From: Pollutimonas sp035515055
GTDB taxonomy: Bacteria > Pseudomonadota > Gammaproteobacteria > Burkholderiales > Burkholderiaceae_B
Length of the DNA stretch: 64,000 nt
Assembly (NCBI GenBank): GCA_035515055.1
Contig: DATJBV010000078.1
Location: forward strand, 1 to 64,000
Direction of reading: 5' to 3'
The translations under genes and the position numbers were made by a program. Positions 18,538 to 27,339 of the stretch are shown one piece after another. A model generated the notes under the pieces. The model worked only from the letters and a program-made list of their open reading frames with translations. It was not told the origin of the DNA and ran no database searches. The stretch's first letter is position 1. Each line of letters begins with the position of its first letter.

Positions 18538-19815
18538 CTACCCGTAGACCAGCTCCTTCAAGAACAAACTGATCTCGGGCACATACGTGATCACCATCAA
18601 ACACGCAACGATCACCGCAACGAACGGCAGCAAAGGCCTGATCAACCTTTCAATCGGCAAGTTTGCCACCGTGCACGCCGCGAACAAATTGACGCCAAAG
18701 GGCGGCGTCACCATCCCGAGCGCCAGGTTGACCACCATGATGATTCCGAAGTGGGCGGGGTCGATGCCGAACGCCATGGCCACCGGCAGCAGCAGGGGAG
18801 CCAGCACGACGATGGATGCGGACGTTTCGATGAACATCCCGATGATGAACAAGGCGGCGTTCACGCCCAGCAGAAACGTATACTTATTGCTGAAAATCTC
18901 GCCCAGCCATTCGCCTAGTGCGGCGGGTATGCCGGCCCGATTCAACAAGAAGCCGAATACGCCCGCATTGGCAATGACGAACATGATCACGGCCGTGGAC
19001 ACCACCGACCGATGCAGAGTCTTCGATAACACGGGAAGAGTGATCCGTCGATAAACGAAAATACCGACAACCAGCGCGTACACCACGGCAACCGCGGACG
19101 CTTCGGTGGGCGTGAATATGCCGCCATAGATGCCGCCAAGGATGATCACCGGCATCAGCAGGGCCAGCCAGGCGCGCTTAAGCGCCTGCCACAGAGGCAA
19201 GCGCCCCTCGCCATCTGTCTTGCCGTAGCCATAGCGGCGCGCCCAAAGCCATACATACACCATCAATGCCAAGGCAATCAGCAGGCCAGGCCCAATACCG
19301 GCAATAAACAGTTCGCCCACCGACGTGTCCGTTGCCACGGCAAACAGAATCATGGGAATGGACGGCGGAATAATGACGCCTAGCTCGGCGGCCGTGGCTT
19401 GCAGCGAAGCAGCAAAGGGCCTGGGATATCCATGCTTGACCATGGCGGGGATAAGAATGGCGCCCACGGCGAACGTGGTTGCCACGCTGGAACCTGCGAC
19501 GGCGGCGAAGATCATGCAGGTCAGCACACAGGTGCATGCCAGCCCTCCCTGGAAGCCGCCAACCACGCTTTTGGCGAAATCCACCATGCGCTCGGATATG
19601 CCGCCGGCTTCCATCAGGTTGCCGGCCAGAATAAAGAACGGCACGGCGACCAGTGGATACTTGTCGAGCGCGGCATAGATTTGCTGCGCGACGACAAGCC
19701 ACGTCATTCCGCCATCGTAGGCAACGCCAAGCATGCTCGCCAGCCCGATGGACACGGCCACCGGCACCGACACGGCAAAGAACAGCAACATCGAAACAAC
19801 CATTAACTGCGGCAT
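18538..19815 (-). CDS. dctM: TRAP transporter large permease (DctM)
   Basis: Inner-membrane DctM subunit (425 aa) of a TRAP secondary transporter that uses an ion gradient for uptake of an organic acid delivered by DctP. It is almost entirely hydrophobic, with family segments LDKYPLVAVPFFILAGNLMEAGGI, AAVAGSSVATTFAVGAILIPAM and LGVIIPPSIPMILFAVAT, and the conserved NLALGMVTPPFGVNLF near the end. It follows dctQ after 49 bp and dctP beyond it on the same strand. The substrate is unknown. Confidence 0.92.
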   Translation of the reverse strand: MPQLMVVSMLLFFAVSVPVAVSIGLASMLGVAYDGGMTWLVVAQQIYAALDKYPLVAVPFFILAGNLMEAGGISERMVDFAKSVVGGFQGGLACTCVLTCMIFAAVAGSSVATTFAVGAILIPAMVKHGYPRPFAASLQATAAELGVIIPPSIPMILFAVATDTSVGELFIAGIGPGLLIALALMVYVWLWARRYGYGKTDGEGRLPLWQALKRAWLALLMPVIILGGIYGGIFTPTEASAVAVVYALVVGIFVYRRITLPVLSKTLHRSVVSTAVIMFVIANAGVFGFLLNRAGIPAALGEWLGEIFSNKYTFLLGVNAALFIIGMFIETSASIVVLAPLLLPVAMAFGIDPAHFGIIMVVNLALGMVTPPFGVNLFAACTVANLPIERLIRPLLPFVAVIVACLMVITYVPEISLFLKELVYG

Positions 19816-19864
19816 TCATTCACCCGGTATTGTTTTGCGTTATCTTGAATTGGTAAGCGGCGCT

Positions 19865-20359
19865 TCAGATGACGGTATCGTCGACTATGGCCTGGCGCGG
19901 ACCCTGCGCCCAATAAGAGACGACACCCAATATGGCCAACGTGCATCCGATGGGAATGGATACATATATCCATGAAATGGATACTTCCAGACTGGGCATG
20001 GTCTGGAAGCGTACACGCCAGACCATTTGCCCGCCGACCCATGCCATAAAGCCCAGGAACGCCACGCAAATGACGAGTATCAGGTGTTCGAGCCAGCGCT
20101 TATTGCGCGGGCCCAGGACGCTATGCAGCATTTCAACGCTAAGCATGGCACCCTGCCTGAAGGCCAACGAAATGCCCAGCATGACCGTCCAGATCAGGGC
20201 CGCGCGCGTCCAGGCTTCGCTCCAGTCGGCTGGCGACTCCAGCAGAAAGCGCGCAATCACCTGATAAAAACCCGCGGCGACGGCAGAGAGTATGAGGAGT
20301 TGCGTAACGATGGATACCAGGCGGAATAAGCTGTTATCCAAAAATCGAATGAGGTGCAC
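19865..20359 (-). CDS. dctQ: TRAP transporter small permease (DctQ)
   Basis: Four-helix inner-membrane subunit (164 aa) with the family pattern SEAWTRAALIWTVMLGISLAFRQGAMLSVEML. The frame is open to a TTG at 20413, but that extension overlaps a strong hairpin and adds basic residues atypical for DctQ. GTG at 20359 (VHLIRFLDNSLFRLV), with AGGA some 10 nt upstream, is the more likely start. It is part of the dctP-dctQ-dctM operon. Confidence 0.85.
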   Translation of the reverse strand: MHLIRFLDNSLFRLVSIVTQLLILSAVAAGFYQVIARFLLESPADWSEAWTRAALIWTVMLGISLAFRQGAMLSVEMLHSVLGPRNKRWLEHLILVICVAFLGFMAWVGGQMVWRVRFQTMPSLEVSISWIYVSIPIGCTLAILGVVSYWAQGPRQAIVDDTVI

Positions 20360-20409
20360 GATGTGTGGTCCTGTTTGTTGCTGCCACAAGCGGCGTACGA
20401 CAACCCGGA

Positions 20410-20445
20410 GCAATAAGGGCCGGCGCGTGCGCCAGCCCTTATTGC
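20410..20445 (-). terminator. strong intergenic hairpin between dctP and dctQ
   Basis: A 17-bp stem (one mismatch) pairs GCAATAAGGGCCGGCGC (20410-20426) with 20429-20445 across a 2-base gap. It sits between the dctP stop and dctQ. In binding-protein-dependent systems such stem-loops stabilise the upstream mRNA or attenuate, giving more binding protein than permease. No T-run is evident. Confidence 0.6.
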
Positions 20446-20477
20446 GATACCTGTGCCCCTAGCCGTGGCCTTGAGGC

Positions 20478-21455
20478 TTACTTGGTGTTGCGGATGGATT
20501 CCACCAGCTCTTTGCCGAACTGCTTGTAATACTGCGGATAGACAGGCTCTACCGCCTTGACGAAGGCGGCGTGATCGACCGTGTTCACCTGCATGCCTTG
20601 CTTCTTGACTTCTTCGAGGCCACTTTTCTCGATGGCGTCGACGTAGTCGCGCATGGCGACTGCCGCGCTTTGGCCCGCGGTCTTGAATTTGGCCTTGTCG
20701 GCGTCGGACAGGCCGTCGTAGACGTTAGGCGACATCAGCACCAACGCGGGGCCGTAGACGTGGGCGGTCAATGACAAATACTTCTGAAGCTGCGGCAGCT
20801 TGGCCGACACGATCACCGACATGGGGTTTTCCTGGCCGTCGATGGTGCCTTGCTGCAGCGCGGTGGCGACTTCTGGCCAGGCCATGGGCGTGGCCAGCAC
20901 ACCCAGGTGGCGGAATGCCGCTATGTGGATCGGGTTCTCGGTTGTACGGATTTTCAGGCCTTTGGCATCTTCGGGAGTGGCCACTGGACGGACATTGTTG
21001 GTGAGCTGGCGAAAGCCCTGCTCGCCCCAAGCCAGCGCGACGAGGCCGCGCTTAGGAAACTCGGTGAGCATCTGCGTGCCAATATCGCCGTCGAGCACCT
21101 TGCGCGCATGGGCAAGATCGCGGAACAGAAAGGGGATATCGAATACGCCGGTCTTGGGAACGAAGTTCAGGGTGGCGCCGGTGGACACAATGGCAAGATC
21201 GATGGTGCCCAACTGCAGGCCTTCGATGACTTCACGTTCGCCGCCCAATGCGCTATTCGGAAAGTGCTGAAGCTTGTACTTGCCGCTGCCGCCCTCGATG
21301 GCCTTGGCGAAGGCATCGGCGCCCGCGCCGTAGTGAGAGTTGGTGGACAGGGCGTAGGCCATTTTCAGGGTGGTTTGTGCCATTGCTGGCGCCGCGGCGA
21401 CCATGCCTGCCACCGACACGGCGAGCATCCATTTGGAGAACAGTTTTGTGCGCAT
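20478..21455 (-). CDS. dctP: TRAP transporter periplasmic substrate-binding protein (DctP)
   Basis: Periplasmic receptor (325 aa) with a Sec signal ending near PAMA-Q (residues 1-26). Family features are GAGADAFAKAIE, the FDIPFLFRDLAHARKVLDG segment, the substrate-carboxylate arginine in LKIRTTENP, and ALQQGTIDGQENP. It is the first gene of the operon with dctQ and dctM. The ligand is probably a carboxylate, given the conserved arginine; it cannot be narrowed further. Confidence 0.9.
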   Translation of the reverse strand: MRTKLFSKWMLAVSVAGMVAAAPAMAQTTLKMAYALSTNSHYGAGADAFAKAIEGGSGKYKLQHFPNSALGGEREVIEGLQLGTIDLAIVSTGATLNFVPKTGVFDIPFLFRDLAHARKVLDGDIGTQMLTEFPKRGLVALAWGEQGFRQLTNNVRPVATPEDAKGLKIRTTENPIHIAAFRHLGVLATPMAWPEVATALQQGTIDGQENPMSVIVSAKLPQLQKYLSLTAHVYGPALVLMSPNVYDGLSDADKAKFKTAGQSAAVAMRDYVDAIEKSGLEEVKKQGMQVNTVDHAAFVKAVEPVYPQYYKQFGKELVESIRNTK

Positions 21456-21539
21456 TGTATTCCTGCGGTTTTTGAGTTTAGTGTGGCAACGACAAATGGT
21501 TGTACACGAAGCAGCGCGCGCCGTGTATTGGGGTTTTCT

Positions 21540-23291
21540 TTAGTCCTCGACGTACCAGGTATCTTCGGACAGCATGACTTGCTGGTGGCCATAGCCGGCA
21601 GGCATCATCGGAAAGCAATTCTCCTGGGCCAGAACCACAACATCCAAAAAGAACGGCCCATCGTATGCCATGCATTCGGCCAGGGCCGCATCCAGGTCGG
21701 CGGGATCCTCGACTCGGGCCGCGCCCCATCCGAACGCCCTGGCCAATGCGACGAAGTCCGGCAGCGAGGCGTTGTAGCTGTGGCTGTACCGGCCCCCGTG
21801 AATAAGTTCTTGCCACTGCCTGACCATGCCCATGTGCCCGTTATTGCACAACACTACCTTGACCGGTGTTTCGTGCTGTGTAGCCGTGGCCAGTTCCTGG
21901 ATATTCATCAGCACGGACGCGTCGCCGCTGACGCAAACCACAGGTTTGTCGGGGTGCGCGATCTGCGCGCCGATGGCGGCTGGCAATCCATAACCCATGG
22001 TTCCCGCCCCGCCCGACGTGAGCCACCGATTCGGCCGATTGAACTTGACGTACTGGGCCGCCCACATTTGATGTTGCCCCACGTCGGTCGAAATAATGGC
22101 ATCCAGTCCCGTCAGGGCATGATCCAGGCGCTGCATCAGGTGTTGGGGAAGAATATGCTGGCTCGAGGGGACGACGTTAAGGCAATCCTTTGCCCGCCAC
22201 ACGCCTATGCGTTGCCACCATGCGTCGAGCTGGCCTTGTGCACGTTCCGTCTGTGATAATTCCCTGCGCAAGGCCCGCAACAACGGATAACAGTCGCCAA
22301 CCAACGCAACATCGGCGCGAACGACCTTGTTGATCGAGGCCGGATCAATATCCAAGTGAATCTTGCTGGCATGCGGGCAGAAGTCGGACAGCCTGCCAGT
22401 AATACGGTCGTCGAAGCGGGCGCCGATGCAAACGATGAGGTCGGCATGGTGCATGGCCTGATTGGCTTCCAGCGTGCCGTGCATGCCCAGCATGCCCAGG
22501 AACAGGGGATCGTCGGCGGGAAAGGCGCCCAACCCCATGAGCGTCAGGGTGCAGGGAGCGCCCATGTCGTGAACGAGATTGGCAAACGTGTCGCACGCGT
22601 CCACGCCGGAGTTGATCAGCCCGCCTCCGCCATAGAACACGGGGCGCTTGGCGTTCGCAATAAGGGCGGCCGCACGCTTGATGGCGGCCTCGGTCGACGG
22701 GCTTGTCGTCTCGACGGGCGTGGCGCCGCCGCTGTCCTCGTTCGTCGGCAACGACGCGGGCGACACCAGGCCGATTTGTATGTCTTTGGGAAAATCCAGC
22801 AAGACGGGACCGGGACGCCCCGACGTCGTCAGTCGGTAGGCCTTGGCCGCCATGGCCGCCACGTCTTCCGTCCGTCGAATCTGTGCATTCCACTTGGTGA
22901 CCGGCCGCGAAATCCCTATGGCGTCGCACTCCTGGAACGCATCGGTTCCGATAGCGCTGGTGGCCACCTGGCCGCTGATGCACAGCACAGGAATGGAATC
23001 GCACATGGCATCGAGGAGGCCAGACGTGGTATTGGCCATGCCCGGACCCGAGGTGACCACCACCACGCCAGGCTTTCCGCTGGAACGCGCGTAGCCTTCC
23101 GCCGCATGGACGGCGCCCTGCTCGTGGCGCACCAGCACGTGCCGGATGCGCGGTTCCGAATACAAGGCATCGTACAAAGGCAGGACGGCTCCGCCGGGGT
23201 AGCCGAAGACCGTGTCGACGCCAAGGGAAATAAGAGTCTGGAGCAGCGCTTGCGCGCCATTGAAGCTTGCTGAATCGGATGGAATAGTCAC
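21540..23291 (-). CDS. acetolactate synthase large-subunit-type ThDP enzyme
   Basis: Thiamine diphosphate enzyme (583 aa). The catalytic glutamate is in VRHEQGAVHAAEGYARSSG. The FAD/middle domain follows, and the C-terminal ThDP-binding motif is GDASVLMNIQELATA...NNGHMG. Sequence order and length match the large subunit of acetolactate synthase (IlvB/IlvI), which makes acetolactate for valine, leucine and isoleucine. No regulatory subunit gene (ilvH/ilvN) is adjacent, so it may be a catabolic or second isozyme, or another 2-oxoacid carboligase. It lies upstream of the first TRAP operon on the same strand with an 84-bp gap. Confidence 0.78.
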   Translation of the reverse strand: MTIPSDSASFNGAQALLQTLISLGVDTVFGYPGGAVLPLYDALYSEPRIRHVLVRHEQGAVHAAEGYARSSGKPGVVVVTSGPGMANTTSGLLDAMCDSIPVLCISGQVATSAIGTDAFQECDAIGISRPVTKWNAQIRRTEDVAAMAAKAYRLTTSGRPGPVLLDFPKDIQIGLVSPASLPTNEDSGGATPVETTSPSTEAAIKRAAALIANAKRPVFYGGGGLINSGVDACDTFANLVHDMGAPCTLTLMGLGAFPADDPLFLGMLGMHGTLEANQAMHHADLIVCIGARFDDRITGRLSDFCPHASKIHLDIDPASINKVVRADVALVGDCYPLLRALRRELSQTERAQGQLDAWWQRIGVWRAKDCLNVVPSSQHILPQHLMQRLDHALTGLDAIISTDVGQHQMWAAQYVKFNRPNRWLTSGGAGTMGYGLPAAIGAQIAHPDKPVVCVSGDASVLMNIQELATATQHETPVKVVLCNNGHMGMVRQWQELIHGGRYSHSYNASLPDFVALARAFGWGAARVEDPADLDAALAECMAYDGPFFLDVVVLAQENCFPMMPAGYGHQQVMLSEDTWYVED

Positions 23292-23353
23292 GTCGGTTTG
23301 ATTTTTTTCATAAGATATGGATACTTGCGCAGTTTATTCCTTTTAGCGCCCCC

Positions 23354-23857
23354 ATGACCGAACGACTCAAGCCGTGGCATATCATCAAGCAGTCCACGCT
23401 GCATGGCACAGGCGTCTTTGCCGTGCGCGACATCCCCAGCGGCACACGCATCATCGAATACGGCGGGAAGCGAATAACGCCGGAGGAGGCGGATGAATTG
23501 CACCCGGTGAACCCCGACGACCCCTTCCACACTTTTTTCTTTTCGCTCAGTTCGGGCAAGATCATCGACGGCGGCCAGCGAGGGAACGAAGCGCGATGGA
23601 TCAACCATTCGTGCACTCCCAATTGCGAAGCCCAGGAAAACAGCAGCGGCAAGCGCGTCTATGTTGTTGCCCTGCAAGACATTCCTGAAGGCGCCGAACT
23701 ATTTTACGACTACGGCCTGATCATGGAGGGCCGCATCACCAAGGCGCTGCGCGACCAATACCGCTGCATGTGCGGTACTCCGGCGTGCCGCGGAACCATG
23801 CTGGCGTTGCCTGAACGGGGGAAACCCCGGGCACGCAAAAAGCCCAAGCCGGGTTAG
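23354..23857 (+). CDS. SET-domain protein (putative protein lysine methyltransferase)
   Basis: Compact SET protein (167 aa). The SAM-binding start is TLHGTGVFAVRDIPSGTRIIEYGG, the pseudoknot motif NHSCTPNC is at 84-91, and the catalytic tyrosine region FYDYG at 117-121. A post-SET-like CMCGTPACRG (C138, C140, C145) could bind zinc with the cysteine of NHSC. A basic tail (KPRARKKPKPG) ends the protein. It would use S-adenosylmethionine to methylate lysine; its bacterial target is unknown. It is divergent from the acetolactate synthase-type gene and 38 bp upstream of the second TRAP operon. Confidence 0.85.
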   Translation: MTERLKPWHIIKQSTLHGTGVFAVRDIPSGTRIIEYGGKRITPEEADELHPVNPDDPFHTFFFSLSSGKIIDGGQRGNEARWINHSCTPNCEAQENSSGKRVYVVALQDIPEGAELFYDYGLIMEGRITKALRDQYRCMCGTPACRGTMLALPERGKPRARKKPKPG

Positions 23858-23895
23858 CATGCCGGTTACTTCGTCGATCGCATATCTTGGACACC

Positions 23896-24426
23896 ATGGC
23901 AACACCCCCGTTTGAAACGCAGGAACCGATAGAACCTATCTTGCCGGTGGTTGCCGATCCTCCCGTCAAGGTGCCTTTGCGTATCGAAGATTGGATTTCC
24001 GTGTCGATTCTCTCCGCACTGGCTCTGATCACGTTTGCCAACGTCGTGGTGCGCTATCTCACCGACGGCTCATTCGCCTGGACCGAGGAAATATCGGTTT
24101 TCCTGCTGATCGTGCTTACCATGACCGCGGGCGCCACCGCGTTTGTGCGCAATCAGCATATCCGCATCGAATTCATCGCGGAGGGCGGGTCGCCCGAGCG
24201 CCAGCGTCGGCTCGCCATCATCTCCAACACTGTCGTGCTCTTGTTTTTCATGTTGCTTACCGTGTTGTCGGCGCGCATGGCGTTCGACGACTATACCTAT
24301 GGAGACACGTCTCCCGCCATCGGCGTGCCAAGCTGGTGGTATTCCGTCTGGATGCCCATTTTCTCCACGGCTATTTCATTGCGCGTGGCCGGCATGCTGC
24401 ATCGGCTGCTACGGAGCGGCAAATGA
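23896..24426 (+). CDS. dctQ: TRAP transporter small permease (DctQ), second system
   Basis: Four-helix DctQ-type subunit (176 aa) with VRYLTDGSFAWTEEISVFLLIVLTMTAGATAFVRNQHIRIEFI. ATG 23896 is used; an in-frame TTG three codons earlier is weaker. The stop overlaps the dctM start (ATGA), indicating coupling. Confidence 0.88.
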   Translation: MATPPFETQEPIEPILPVVADPPVKVPLRIEDWISVSILSALALITFANVVVRYLTDGSFAWTEEISVFLLIVLTMTAGATAFVRNQHIRIEFIAEGGSPERQRRLAIISNTVVLLFFMLLTVLSARMAFDDYTYGDTSPAIGVPSWWYSVWMPIFSTAISLRVAGMLHRLLRSGK

Positions 24427-25721
24427 TCGTCGCAACTCTGTTTGTCGTCTTCCTGCTGCTGATGGTGATCGGCGTACCGGTGGGCGTTGCGCTGGGCGTT
24501 GGCGGCACCATTGCCATCGTCCTGTCCAATCTGGATACGCAGTGGTTCGGCCTGATGGCGGTGCCGCAAAGCTTCTACGCAGGCCTCGCGAAGTACCCCT
24601 TGCTGGCCATCCCCATGTTCGTCCTTGTCGGCTCCATCTTCGATCGCTCGGGCGTGGCCAGCCGCCTGGTCAATTTTGCCATCTCCATCGTTGGTCGCGG
24701 TCCCGGCATGCTGCCCTTGGTGGCGATTGCCGTGGCGATGTTCCTCGGCGGCATTTCCGGATCCGGTCCGGCATGCGCGGCCGCGGTGGGAGCGGTGATG
24801 ATAGGCGCCATGAATCGGGCGGGTTATCCGCGCCCCTACTCGGCAAGTATCGTCGCGGCGGGGGCATCCACCGACATCCTGATCCCGCCGTCGATCGCCT
24901 TCATTGTTTATTCCATCCTGGTACCCGAGGCCTCGGTGCCAGCGCTGTTTGCCGCCGGCATGGTGCCGGGCGTGCTTGCGGGTATTGCGCTCATCGTACC
25001 CGCCGTCTGGCTGGCGCGCCGCCATAAAATGGGCGGCCTGGAGGCGGCGCTGCCGCGCCCGCCATTTTGGCGCAGCCTGCTCGAGGCTGCGTGGGGCCTG
25101 ATCGCCCCCGTTATTATTCTTGGCGGCATGCGCATGGGCTATTTCACGCCCACCGAAGCCGCCGTGGTTGCCGTTTTCTACGGGTTGTTCGTGGGCATGT
25201 TCGTGCATCGCACCATCAAGGTACGCGACCTGTTCCCCATATTGCGCGAAGCGGCCGAACTGTCAGCGGTCATCATGCTGGTGGTGACCTTGGCGGGCAT
25301 CTTCGCCTGGGCCTTGTCCACGCTCAGCGTCATCGACCCCATCGCGGGTGCCATCGTGAACTCGGGGCTGGGCGAATACGGAGTCCTGGCGCTGCTTATC
25401 GTCCTGCTGACGGTGGTGGGCATGTTCCTGGACGGCATATCCATCTTCCTGATATTCGTGCCGCTACTCATGCCTATCGCCAACGCCTACAACTGGGATG
25501 CCGTATGGTTCGGCGTCCTGCTCACCCTCATGGTGGCGGTTGGACAGTTCACGCCGCCCCTGGCGGTGAACCTCATGGTGTCGTGCCGCATCGCCCGCGT
25601 GCCTATCGAAAGCACAATCCGGTGGGTTGTGTGGCTGCTGGCATCCATGTTCCTGGTGCTCATTCTGGTTATTGTTTTTCCCGAGCTGGCCTTGTGGCTG
25701 CCTCGATACCTCGGCTATTAG
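24423..25721 (+). CDS. dctM: TRAP transporter large permease (DctM), second system
   Basis: DctM-type subunit (432 aa) with YPLLAIPMFVLVGSIFDRSGVASRLV, GGISGSGPACAAAVGAVMIGAM, ILIPPSIAFIVYSI and VGQFTPPLAVNLMVSCRIA. The same frame stays open upstream to 23991, but that part lies in the alternative frame of dctQ; the coupled ATG at 24423 gives the normal DctM N terminus (MIVATLFVVFLLLMVIGVPVG). dctP follows after 45 bp. Confidence 0.92.
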   Translation: MIVATLFVVFLLLMVIGVPVGVALGVGGTIAIVLSNLDTQWFGLMAVPQSFYAGLAKYPLLAIPMFVLVGSIFDRSGVASRLVNFAISIVGRGPGMLPLVAIAVAMFLGGISGSGPACAAAVGAVMIGAMNRAGYPRPYSASIVAAGASTDILIPPSIAFIVYSILVPEASVPALFAAGMVPGVLAGIALIVPAVWLARRHKMGGLEAALPRPPFWRSLLEAAWGLIAPVIILGGMRMGYFTPTEAAVVAVFYGLFVGMFVHRTIKVRDLFPILREAAELSAVIMLVVTLAGIFAWALSTLSVIDPIAGAIVNSGLGEYGVLALLIVLLTVVGMFLDGISIFLIFVPLLMPIANAYNWDAVWFGVLLTLMVAVGQFTPPLAVNLMVSCRIARVPIESTIRWVVWLLASMFLVLILVIVFPELALWLPRYLGY

Positions 25722-25766
25722 CCCGTTGTCCACACTACTTAAAAATACACGTCAAAGGAGACACCC

Positions 25767-26798
25767 ATGAAAATTCGCGCATTACTCGGCGCACTCGCAT
25801 GTTCGGCGGCGGCACTCACCGCCGCAGCACCCGCGCAGGCCGCCGACTATAAGTCTGAATACAAGTTGTCCATTGTGGTTGGCACGGCCTTTCCATGGGG
25901 ACAAGGTGCGGAAATCTGGTCCAAGCTGGTCAAGGAACGCACCGATGGGCGCATCAACATCAAGATTTATCCCGGCACATCGCTGGTCCAGGGCGACCAG
26001 ACACGCGAGTTCACCGCCATTCGCCAGGGCCTGATCGACATGGCCGTGGGTTCGACCATCAATTGGTCCCCGCAGGTCAAGCAATTGAACCTGTTCTCGC
26101 TGCCTTTCCTGATGCCGGATTACGCCGCCATCGACGCGCTCATCCATGGCCAGGTAGGCAAGACAATATTCAAGGACATCGAAAAGGCCGGCGTGGTGCC
26201 GCTTGCATGGGGCGAAAACGGATATCGCCAGCTTAGCAATTCCAAACACGAAATCAAGCAGCCGGCCGATCTGAAGGGACTCAAGCTGCGAGTGGTCGGA
26301 TCGCCCCTGTACATCGACACCTTCACCGCCATGGGCGCCAACCCCACGCAAATGAGCTGGGCCGACGCACAACCGGCATTGGCCAGCGGCGCCGTCGACG
26401 GGCAAGAGAACCCGCTGTCGATTTATTCCGGCGCCAAGCTGTACAACGTCGCGCAAAAATACCTGACCCTATGGAATTACGTCGCCGACCCGCTGGTGTT
26501 CGTCGTCAACAAGCAGGTATGGGAATCCTGGTCGGAAGCCGATCGGAAGATCGTGCGCGAAGCGGCGGTCGAAGCCGGCAAGCAGGAAATCGTCATTGCC
26601 CGCAAAGGCGTGACGCCGGAAGATCCATCCATGCTTAAAGAGATCGAGGGCCACGGGGTCACAGTGACCACCCTGACGCCGGAACAGCACGACGCCTTCG
26701 TCAAGGCGACGCAGCCTGTATTCGACAAGTGGAAGAAGACGGTAGGAGAAGACTTGGTGGCCCAGGCCCAGAAAGACATCGCTGCCCGCAAGAAGTAA
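25767..26798 (+). CDS. dctP: TRAP transporter periplasmic substrate-binding protein (DctP), second system
   Basis: Periplasmic receptor (343 aa) with signal peptide (cut near AQA-A, residue 25), the FPWGQGAEIWSKLVKERTDGR start of the mature domain, the ligand-binding arginine in LKLRVVGSP, and SGAVDGQENPLSIY. AAAGGAG precedes the ATG. It is the last gene here, unlike the first system where dctP is first, so the two systems are not recent duplicates in gene order. Confidence 0.9.
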   Translation: MKIRALLGALACSAAALTAAAPAQAADYKSEYKLSIVVGTAFPWGQGAEIWSKLVKERTDGRINIKIYPGTSLVQGDQTREFTAIRQGLIDMAVGSTINWSPQVKQLNLFSLPFLMPDYAAIDALIHGQVGKTIFKDIEKAGVVPLAWGENGYRQLSNSKHEIKQPADLKGLKLRVVGSPLYIDTFTAMGANPTQMSWADAQPALASGAVDGQENPLSIYSGAKLYNVAQKYLTLWNYVADPLVFVVNKQVWESWSEADRKIVREAAVEAGKQEIVIARKGVTPEDPSMLKEIEGHGVTVTTLTPEQHDAFVKATQPVFDKWKKTVGEDLVAQAQKDIAARKK

Positions 26799-26818
26799 TC
26801 GCAGACCGATTCCCGCCA

Positions 26819-27316
26819 CTAGGCGGGGATCTGCCGCAGGCAGTCTTCGGCCGAACCCACGACCACATGCGCGCTACACGCCAGCATCAGGTTCAGGTTC
26901 AGGCCGAAGTCTTCGACGGTATAGCCCTGCACATCCACAAAACCGCGCCCCCCCGGCGTTTTATGCACCGACACCTGGTCGACCAAAGAACGCCCCTGAT
27001 CGGTATACACCCAGACAGGCTTGTCCAGCGCCGCGGCATAGCCCACTTCGAACGCCGTGCCTGAGTCGGGCTCCGCCCCGCGAAAGGGGTTCACATTGGC
27101 CATGACGCAATCGGCCTCGCGTATCAAGCCGATATTGGCGCGATATATCCAGCGAGCCAATTCGAAGCCCGATAAATGCCGAGGAGCCACGTTATCGAGC
27201 GGGTATAGTCCCTCGAAGCCATATTTGGCGCAAAGCACCTTCAGTTGGGTCCCATATTGCGCGGCATCCGGACGAAACACGTCGTAGCCGGCCAGATAGA
27301 TTTTCTTCAACGTCAT
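26819..27316 (-). CDS. nucleoside 2-deoxyribosyltransferase family protein
   Basis: Small cytoplasmic protein (165 aa) with KKIYLAGYDVFRPDA at the N terminus, DCVMANVNPFRGAEPDSGTAFEVGYAAALDKPVW (the glutamate of GTAFE is the family nucleophile) and a C-terminal FGLNLNLMLA helix. The family exchanges deoxyribose between bases or hydrolyses deoxynucleotides. It lies 23 bp after amn on the same strand, so a shared role in nucleotide salvage is likely. Confidence 0.85.
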   Translation of the reverse strand: MTLKKIYLAGYDVFRPDAAQYGTQLKVLCAKYGFEGLYPLDNVAPRHLSGFELARWIYRANIGLIREADCVMANVNPFRGAEPDSGTAFEVGYAAALDKPVWVYTDQGRSLVDQVSVHKTPGGRGFVDVQGYTVEDFGLNLNLMLACSAHVVVGSAEDCLRQIPA

Positions 27317-27339
27317 TCCCCCGATCGTCGTGATTGCTT

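Noticed and set aside
18302..18547. 81-codon open frame in the topB/dctM spacer
   Set aside because: It lies entirely within the nested palindrome, has no ribosome site, and its protein is low-complexity Arg/Ser-rich.
20850..22256. 468-codon open frame antisense to dctP and the acetolactate synthase-type gene
   Set aside because: It spans two well-supported genes on the opposite strand, has no recognisable domain and its composition is that of an antisense shadow in GC-rich DNA.
23991..24422. Upstream extension of the second dctM frame
   Set aside because: This part is the alternative frame of dctQ; the coupled ATG at 24423 gives the normal DctM N terminus.
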